From Deltaproteobacteria bacterium (GTDB lineage Bacteria; Desulfobacterota; Syntrophia; Syntrophales; UBA2210): 10,471 nt of DNA. The stretch is taken from positions 1-10,471 of the forward strand of contig JAFDAR010000051.1 in assembly GCA_019313735.1 (NCBI GenBank), in the 5' to 3' direction. Positions 6,288 to 10,471 of this stretch are shown in pieces. Both the position numbers and the translations under genes were made by a program. Position 1 is the stretch's first letter, and each line of letters begins with the position of its first letter. The notes below the pieces were generated by a model. The model searched no databases, was not told the origin of the DNA, and saw only the letters and a list, made by a program, of their open reading frames with translations.

Positions 6288-6860
6288 ATGGTCGAAGAGT
6301 TGATGAAAGACAGGGAACGTAAGGAAGAAGAACACAGCGATAGGACAAGACAGGATGCCGCTCACACAAAACCAAAACCGGTCTCGAAGAAAGAACTTTC
6401 AGCAAGACTGGAAGAGGCCGAGAAGAGTGCTTCCGAAAATCATGATAAATACCTGCGCGCCTGCGCCGAACTTGAAAATTACAAGAAACGAGCGGCAAGA
6501 GATCGCGAAGATTTTATAAAATATGGCAATGAAACCCTCATCAAAGACATGCTGCCGACAGTGGACAACATGGAGAGGGCTCTGGAGCACGCGTCCGACT
6601 CGGAAGACTTCAAGGCATTCGTGGACGGGCTCGCTCTGATTCACGACAGCTTTCTCGTGGCACTCGGCAGGCATGGTGTTGAGGAAATAGAGGCCATCGG
6701 CAAAGACTTTGACCCCAACTTCCACGAGGCGATGATGCAGGTGGAGGGCAAAAGGAAAGAAGATAACAAGGTTGTGGAAGAATTTGAAAAGGGATACCTG
6801 TTGAACGGCAGATTGCTGAGACCGTCAAAGGTGTCTATTTCAAAGAATATAAACAAATAG
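6288..6860 (+). CDS. grpE: GrpE, nucleotide exchange factor of DnaK
   Basis: GrpE is a dimeric cochaperone that releases ADP from DnaK and so resets the Hsp70 cycle. The 190-residue product matches the family in size and layout. It has a charged, disordered N-terminus (1-35), a long coiled-coil helix (about 36-90, with YLRACAELENYKKRAARDRED) and a C-terminal beta domain. The latter contains the GrpE signature FDPNFHEAMMQVE...EEFEKGYLLNGRLLRPSKV (141-182). An AGAGGA lies 13 bases before the ATG at 6288, rather far. The ATG at 6303 is an alternative that would drop five residues. It follows gmhA by 24 bp and precedes dnaK by 27 bp. No hrcA is seen upstream. Confidence 0.96.
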   Translation: MVEELMKDRERKEEEHSDRTRQDAAHTKPKPVSKKELSARLEEAEKSASENHDKYLRACAELENYKKRAARDREDFIKYGNETLIKDMLPTVDNMERALEHASDSEDFKAFVDGLALIHDSFLVALGRHGVEEIEAIGKDFDPNFHEAMMQVEGKRKEDNKVVEEFEKGYLLNGRLLRPSKVSISKNINK

Positions 6861-6887
6861 GATAATATAACAGGAGGACTGATTAAA

Positions 6888-8804
6888 ATGGGTAAAATTA
6901 TAGGAATCGATCTAGGGACAACAAACTCGTGTGTCGCCATAATGGAAGGAAGTGACCCGGTTGTGATAGCGAACCAGGAGGGAGGCAGGACTACTCCATC
7001 AGTAGTAGCTTTTACAGAAAGCGGCGAACGTCTGGTCGGACAGACCGCCAGGCGACAGGCCATTACCAACCCGGAAAACACCGTGTACGCGGTGAAGAGG
7101 TTGATAGGAAGAAAGTATTCGTCAAAGGAAGTCCAGTACGATATCACCATCAGCCCCTTCAAGATTACAAAGGCGGGAAACGGCGACGCCCAGATAACGG
7201 TAAGAGGCAAGAAATACAGTACGCCGGAGATATCTTCGATGATACTGGCAAAGATGAAGCAGACCGCCGAAGATTACCTTGGAGAGAAGGTAACCGACGC
7301 GGTAATCACCGTCCCGGCCTATTTCAATGACTCACAGAGACAGGCGACAAAGGACGCCGGAAAGGTCGCGGGGTTGAACGTCCTTCGTATAATAAACGAG
7401 CCAACCGCCGCGGCGCTCTCCTATGGTCTCGACAAGAAAGGAGACGAGAAGATAGCGGTATTCGATCTGGGTGGAGGAACTTTTGATATTTCCATCCTGG
7501 AGCTGGGTGGCGGTGTTTTTGAGGTCAAATCAACCAATGGCGATACCCATCTGGGGGGTGAGGACTTCGACCAGAAACTGATAGACTACATAGCGGATGA
7601 ATTCAAGAAGGATCAGGGTATCGACCTGAGAAGCGACAAGATGGCCCTCCAGCGCATCAAGGAAGCGGCAGAGAAGGCGAAAATGGAACTCTCCTCATCC
7701 ATGGAGACAGACATAAATCTGCCCTTTGTCACGGCCGACGCGTCTGGTCCCAGACACCTCAACATAAAGCTCACCAGGGCCAAAATGGAAATGCTCGTTG
7801 AAGATCTGATAGAAAAACTCGCCGCTCCATGCAAGACCGCACTGAAGGACGCCGGCCTGAGCACTTCAGACATAAACGAGGTCATCCTTGTAGGTGGTAT
7901 GACACGTATGCCCCGGGTGCAGCAGAAGGTCAAAGAGATATTCGGCAAAGAGGCCAGCAAGGGAGTAAACCCGGATGAAGTGGTCGCGGTGGGAGCCGCC
8001 ATCCAGGCAGGCGTGCTGGCCGGTGACGTAAAGGACGTGCTCCTTCTCGACGTAACGCCACTGTCTCTCGGCATAGAGACACTGGGAGGCGTCATGACAA
8101 AGCTCATCGAGAAAAACACCACCATCCCGACAAAGAAGAGCCAGACCTTCTCCACTGCTGCTGACAACCAGCCCGCGGTAAGCATACACGTACTGCAGGG
8201 AGAACGCTCCATGGCATCGGATAACAGGACACTCGGAAGATTTGAGCTTACAGGTATTCCGATGGCCCCCAGGGGACTTCCGCAGATCGACGTCACCTTT
8301 GATATCGACGCGAACGGCATTGTACACGTGTCCGCCAAGGATCTCGGCACCGGCAAGGAGCAGAGTATCAAAATTACCGCTTCGAGTGGACTCTCCGAAG
8401 AAGAGATAGACAAGCTGGTAAAGGACGCGGAATCTCATGAAGAAGAGGACAAGAAGAAAAAGGAACTGATAGAACTGCGAAATCAGGCAGACTCGCTGAT
8501 CTACAGTGTCGAAAAGAACCTGAAAGAAATGGGTGATCAGATAGACGCGGAGCAGAAATCCAGAATAGAAGAATCCATCGTCAAACTAAGAAAGGCCATG
8601 GAACAGGACGACATAGACGTCATAAAGGCCGCTCAGGAAGAGATGACACAGGCATCGCACAAGCTGGCGGAAGCCATGTACGCGAAGGCAACCGCGAAAG
8701 AGGCTGAAAAGGAAGGTCCTTCGAAAGAAGGCGCGCAGGCCGAATCGACAAAGACCGACGACGACGTAGTGGATGCCGACTTCGAAGAAGTAAATAAAGA
8801 GTAA
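6888..8804 (+). CDS. dnaK: Chaperone DnaK (Hsp70)
   Basis: The 638-residue Hsp70 has the same length as E. coli DnaK. The nucleotide-binding domain starts with GKIIGIDLGTTNSCVA. It has Lys70 in YAVKRLIGRKY (the catalytic lysine position), Thr198 in DLGGGTFD, and INEPTAAALSYGLD. The interdomain linker is VLLLDVTP (384-391). The substrate-binding beta domain follows (QTFSTAADNQPAVSIHVLQGER), then the helical lid and an acidic tail ending DDDVVDADFEEVNKE. It folds and protects client proteins using ATP, with GrpE from the adjoining gene. AGGAGG precedes the ATG. No dnaJ follows: the next 430 bases are non-coding and contain a terminator, so the J-protein must be encoded elsewhere. Confidence 0.99.
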   Translation: MGKIIGIDLGTTNSCVAIMEGSDPVVIANQEGGRTTPSVVAFTESGERLVGQTARRQAITNPENTVYAVKRLIGRKYSSKEVQYDITISPFKITKAGNGDAQITVRGKKYSTPEISSMILAKMKQTAEDYLGEKVTDAVITVPAYFNDSQRQATKDAGKVAGLNVLRIINEPTAAALSYGLDKKGDEKIAVFDLGGGTFDISILELGGGVFEVKSTNGDTHLGGEDFDQKLIDYIADEFKKDQGIDLRSDKMALQRIKEAAEKAKMELSSSMETDINLPFVTADASGPRHLNIKLTRAKMEMLVEDLIEKLAAPCKTALKDAGLSTSDINEVILVGGMTRMPRVQQKVKEIFGKEASKGVNPDEVVAVGAAIQAGVLAGDVKDVLLLDVTPLSLGIETLGGVMTKLIEKNTTIPTKKSQTFSTAADNQPAVSIHVLQGERSMASDNRTLGRFELTGIPMAPRGLPQIDVTFDIDANGIVHVSAKDLGTGKEQSIKITASSGLSEEEIDKLVKDAESHEEEDKKKKELIELRNQADSLIYSVEKNLKEMGDQIDAEQKSRIEESIVKLRKAMEQDDIDVIKAAQEEMTQASHKLAEAMYAKATAKEAEKEGPSKEGAQAESTKTDDDVVDADFEEVNKE

Positions 8805-8832
8805 CTGATCAGGTGAACAGGCTGTAGGCTGA

Positions 8833-8870
8833 AGACTGTTAGCGAGAAACCAAATAAAGATTCACAGTCT
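8833..8870. repeat. Short inverted repeat after dnaK
   Basis: AGACTGT at 8833-8839 is mirrored by ACAGTCT at 8864-8870, across a 24-base spacer. It is a weak, AT-rich loop structure of unknown relevance just before the terminator. Confidence 0.4.
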
Positions 8871-8888
8871 GGAATACATGAAAACAAC

Positions 8889-8919
8889 AAATGCCCGGGG
8901 GACAACCCCCGGGCATTTT
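8889..8919 (+). terminator. Intrinsic terminator of the gmhA-grpE-dnaK operon
   Basis: A perfect 13-bp stem, AAATGCCCGGGGG (8889-8901) with its complement (8906-8918), closes a 4-base loop and runs into TTTT. The GC-rich core and the A/T-flanked base suit a rho-independent terminator. On the other strand the stem is followed by TTTGTTGTTTT, so it may also stop transcription coming from the right. Confidence 0.92.
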
Positions 8920-8998
8920 AATACTATTAAATACAGACGTATATATTCGTAGAGCCTTTTATTCAGGCTGCCCAGATCTCAGAGGGAAATTTAAATTT

Positions 8999-9123
8999 GA
9001 CAGCTTTGTAAAAAGTCCAACTTCTGCGTTCCGCTGCATCCTTCGTCACTGCGGCGTACCGTAAGTACGCCTCATTCCTCAGGATTTGCGCGCCTTGAAT
9101 TTGGAGCTTTTTACTTTGCCGTC
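8999..9123. repeat. Large imperfect palindromic element, about 125 bp
   Basis: The outer ends GACAGCTTTGTAAAAAG (from 8999) and CTTTTTACTTTGCCGTC (to 9123) are near-complementary. The centre is a perfect 7-bp hairpin, GGCGTAC (9053-9059) and GTACGCC (9065-9071), with a 5-base loop. Between the ends and the centre the arms pair only partly. There is no reading frame of note. It resembles families of large dispersed palindromes seen in many delta-proteobacterial genomes, which I recall but cannot check here. The remaining bases to 9232 hold no gene or clear signal that I can see. Confidence 0.65.
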
Positions 9124-9232
9124 CAATCTTGCCTTTTTACGAGTACATCAAATTTAGCCCATTTTCTATTAACGATCCCCTTGGCTTTAAGAAAATACTC
9201 GGTTGAAAATCGAAAGGATGTATTTGAAAAAT

Positions 9233-9264
9233 TGGCGGAAGTGCATGGGAATCGAACCCATCCT
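9233..9264 (-). other. 3' fragment of tRNA-Sec (selC), probable attachment-site remnant
   Basis: On the minus strand this is a tRNA 3' end. It has a T-arm with 5-bp stem ATGGG/CCCAT around loop TTCGATT, then GCACTTCC, G and CCA (9233-9235). The stretch between T-stem and discriminator is eight bases, not seven. That is the 8-bp acceptor stem typical of bacterial selenocysteine tRNA, and the ending CTTCCGCCA matches E. coli selC. Upstream on that strand (9265-9320) there is only AT-rich sequence, with no variable arm, anticodon arm or 5' acceptor strand, so the gene is not intact. tRNA 3' ends, selC in particular, are frequent targets of tyrosine integrases, which leave such a copy at the far end of the element. 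Confidence 0.72.
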
Positions 9265-9293
9265 GGTATAAATAATTATGATGTAATATCAGT

Positions 9294-9323
9294 AGGTTAT
9301 CAGGAGGTTACAGGTTAAGGTTA
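9294..9323 (+). repeat. Four AGGTTA direct repeats beside the selC fragment
   Basis: AGGTTA begins at 9294, 9305, 9312 and 9318. The cluster lies 30-60 bases from the selC fragment, on the presumed element side. Its position would suit arm-type integrase sites, but the motif is short and AT-rich and this is only a suggestion. Confidence 0.4.
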
Positions 9324-9349
9324 AAGAAAAGTTAAAGGATTTGAATATT

Positions 9350-9366
9350 GATTTCTTTCAGAAATC
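9350..9366 (-). terminator. Weak hairpin at the end of the membrane-protein gene
   Basis: GATTTCT (9350-9356) and AGAAATC (9360-9366) form a 7-bp stem with a 3-base loop. The hairpin overlaps the stop codon of the gene on the minus strand. It is followed by AATATT rather than a T-run, so termination is doubtful. Confidence 0.3.
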
Positions 9367-9966
9367 ATGAATGTCGAGTTTGTGCGGTTGGACACGCACG
9401 CTCTTGGTAAGTTTTGGTTTGAGCTTTATAAGCACTACGTAATATCCAATCGATGCTGCTGCCCAGACTATCTGCATAAGCCATGTAATATTATGCCCAT
9501 TAAATTGAAATATTACGGGGTTCCACCAGTACTGTATAAAAACCCATCCATCATTAAGCGTGCTGGAAAGTTCAACAAGCAATTCGGAGGCTTGTCCCCA
9601 AACCAGGAATACTAACATTTCTGACCATCGAAAATGTTGAAACAAAGGCTTGCGGCATATTCTATATACCAGCCAAATGCCTATCACGAAAATTAATCCA
9701 TCCCACAAGGAATGGGATATCATAAATACCCGATAATGAGCAATCAAAGGGCGGACCCATGTAATAATGGGGATAGAGGTAAATTCGCCGCTCAGAACGA
9801 ATATTGGAATTTCCCAGGTTGTTCCGACCAGGACTCCAATCCAGAAAAAATGCCACACGAATTTTTCGATACGTCCGGTTTTATATAAAAAATAAAACAG
9901 GAACGGAGAAGAAAAACCTATCAGCAAATCAAGGTAATAATAAGTTTCTTTAAAAATTTCGAGCAT
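9358..9966 (-). CDS. Multi-pass membrane protein of unknown function
   Basis: I do not recognise this 202-residue protein. It is strongly hydrophobic, with about five to six likely membrane segments: near 11-29 (LDLLIGFSSPFLFYFLY), 38-59, 85-104 (SLWDGLIFVIGIWLVYRI), 115-133 and 160-180. Trp, Tyr and Phe are frequent. Charged or polar residues sit in or near the membrane in GTTWEIPIFVLSGEF, HSLWDGLIF and WGQASELLVELSS, which suggests an internal functional site. The C-terminus is basic (LKPKLTKSVRVQPHKL). AGGAA lies about six bases before the ATG. It sits in the AT-rich accessory segment, downstream of an attC-like site and ending near the selC fragment. It could be a gene cassette or other island cargo. 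Confidence 0.8.
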   Translation of the reverse strand: MLEIFKETYYYLDLLIGFSSPFLFYFLYKTGRIEKFVWHFFWIGVLVGTTWEIPIFVLSGEFTSIPIITWVRPLIAHYRVFMISHSLWDGLIFVIGIWLVYRICRKPLFQHFRWSEMLVFLVWGQASELLVELSSTLNDGWVFIQYWWNPVIFQFNGHNITWLMQIVWAAASIGYYVVLIKLKPKLTKSVRVQPHKLDIHDF

Positions 9967-10002
9967 GTAATTCCTGCTTAAATTGAAATTGGCTATTGAA
10001 TC

Positions 10003-10062
10003 ATATAACGTTGCTAATCAGCCGCGCGGCTTTTTGCGGCGGGTGGATTTGCCTTGTTAGGT
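10003..10062 (-). repeat. attC-like integron recombination site
   Basis: The 60-bp imperfect palindrome begins, on the minus strand, with ACCTAAC (10056-10062), a match to the RYYYAAC core. It ends with GTTATAT (10003-10009), close to GTTRRRY. Inside, TTGCTAATCA (10011-10020) and TGGATTTGCC (10044-10053) pair as GC and AATC blocks with mismatches. GCCGC (10021-10025) pairs with GCGGC (10036-10040) around a 10-base loop. Length, core boxes, paired inner boxes with irregularities and location just after a small gene all fit a cassette attC. No integrase gene is visible, and no second attC was found in the window, so a generic palindrome remains possible. Confidence 0.55.
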
Positions 10063-10124
10063 CTTTCTCAATATTTGCTTAACCACATTATCAGACCAAA
10101 ATATACGATAAATATCCGTTTCCG

Positions 10125-10343
10125 CTAATCCATATCCATGATGTATGCACCAGTTTCTGTATTAATCTGATCTTCATCACCCATGTCAAGATAATATTGC
10201 CCTGTCTCTGTACCGAGTGAATCACCATCTCCCATATCCCTAATGTATTCGCCTGTTTCAGTATTCAGACTATCTGCGTGGGACAAAGCCGAGGACGCTG
10301 AAACAAAAAAAATAAGAGTAATAACTACTATTAAATACTTCAT
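10125..10343 (-). CDS. Small secreted protein with three 17-residue acidic repeats
   Basis: The 72-residue product begins with a clear signal peptide, MKYLIVVITLIFFVSASSAL, probably cut after SHA. The mature part of about 48 residues is almost entirely three imperfect repeats of period 17: DSLNTETGEYIRDMGDG, DSLGTETGQYYLDMGDE and DQINTETGAYIMDMD. The shared pattern is D-x-L/I-N/G-TETG-x-Y-x-x-DM. It is strongly acidic with no Cys or Lys. The many Asp/Glu suggest cation binding or an adhesive or matrix role, but that is speculation. The ATG at 10343 has GGGGAG five bases upstream and fits the signal peptide. A longer frame to 10382 lacks this. The gene is followed at about 60 bases by the attC-like site, a gene-cassette arrangement. 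Confidence 0.75.
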   Translation of the reverse strand: MKYLIVVITLIFFVSASSALSHADSLNTETGEYIRDMGDGDSLGTETGQYYLDMGDEDQINTETGAYIMDMD

Positions 10344-10414
10344 TTTGACTCCCCTTTCGGTCACGTCAAGTAATGTTCGCAATTTCGAGTAACGAGACCA
10401 TCGAGATCTCCAAT

Positions 10415-10471
10415 TTATGCTGCCTGTTGTAATGCCAATCGTTGCTCCTCAATGAGTGACTGTTTGATGTA
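10415..10471 (-). CDS. Possible C-terminal end of a gene running off the right edge
   Basis: On the minus strand the edge of the window reads in frame as YIKQSLIEEQRLALQQAA followed by TAA. The amphipathic, Glu/Gln-rich helix looks like a genuine protein C-terminus, but 18 codons are too few to be sure. It would lie 71 bases upstream of the small secreted-protein gene. The sequence between them (10344-10414) shows no attC-like structure or strong promoter. Confidence 0.35.
   Translation of the reverse strand, partial: YIKQSLIEEQRLALQQAA

Noticed and set aside
7613..8413. 266-codon open frame antisense to dnaK
   Set aside because: Long antisense frames are well known opposite dnaK because of its codon bias. 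The translation is low-complexity Ser/Thr/Pro-rich and has no domain.
9265..9330. Remainder of a complete tRNA-Sec gene next to the 3' fragment
   Set aside because: No matching GGAAGTGC 5' acceptor strand, anticodon arm or GC-rich variable arm was found; the stretch is AT-rich.
9367..9615. 82-codon plus-strand frame opposite the membrane protein
   Set aside because: The opposite frame has a ribosome binding site and clear membrane segments; this one is a shadow with no domain.
1..10471. CRISPR array
   Set aside because: The repeats present (8-bp array, 13-bp tandem, AGGTTA iterations) are too short and unspaced. No regularly spaced 25-40 bp repeats with unique spacers occur.

Overview
The window reads as a stretch of core chromosome from a Gram-negative (LPS-bearing) bacterium, followed on the right by the edge of an accessory region. 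Genes for LPS export (lptE) and for LPS inner-core heptose synthesis (gmhA) show a diderm envelope. A fragment of selenocysteine tRNA implies that the lineage uses selenocysteine. The LeuRS type, the dispersed palindromic repeats and the gene order suggest Desulfobacterota (former Deltaproteobacteria) or a relative such as Nitrospirota. That placement is an inference, not something the sequence proves.

Left part (1-2238). A truncated membrane-anchored protein, possibly CcmE, runs off the left edge on the minus strand. It is preceded by a perfect 25-bp inverted repeat and a 13-bp tandem repeat. Next come two minus-strand genes that probably form an operon: a TPM-domain exported protein with a glycine-rich tail, then a small nucleotidyltransferase-fold protein. 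Divergent from these is rpsT (ribosomal protein S20), which uses a TTG start.

Middle part (2249-8804). On the minus strand leuS is followed by lptE, which converges on rpsT with only 10 bp between them. The 222-bp leuS-lptE gap holds an 8-bp periodic array and an inverted repeat that look like an insertion scar. Divergent from leuS is gmhA-grpE-dnaK, apparently one operon driven by a near-consensus sigma-70 promoter just upstream of gmhA. GrpE and DnaK form the Hsp70 chaperone with its nucleotide exchange factor. No dnaJ follows. A 21-codon reading frame precedes leuS and overlaps its start codon by one base.

Right part (8805-10471). After a strong terminator and a large imperfect palindromic repeat comes the 3' end only of a tRNA-Sec gene (9233-9264, minus strand). 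Its orientation is that of a distal attachment-site remnant left by an element inserted in selC, so the element should extend rightward out of the window. To its right the DNA is visibly richer in A+T. It carries an orphan multi-pass membrane protein, a 60-bp structure resembling an integron attC site, a small secreted protein built of three 17-residue repeats, and the 3' end of another possible gene. This part is the most novel in the window.
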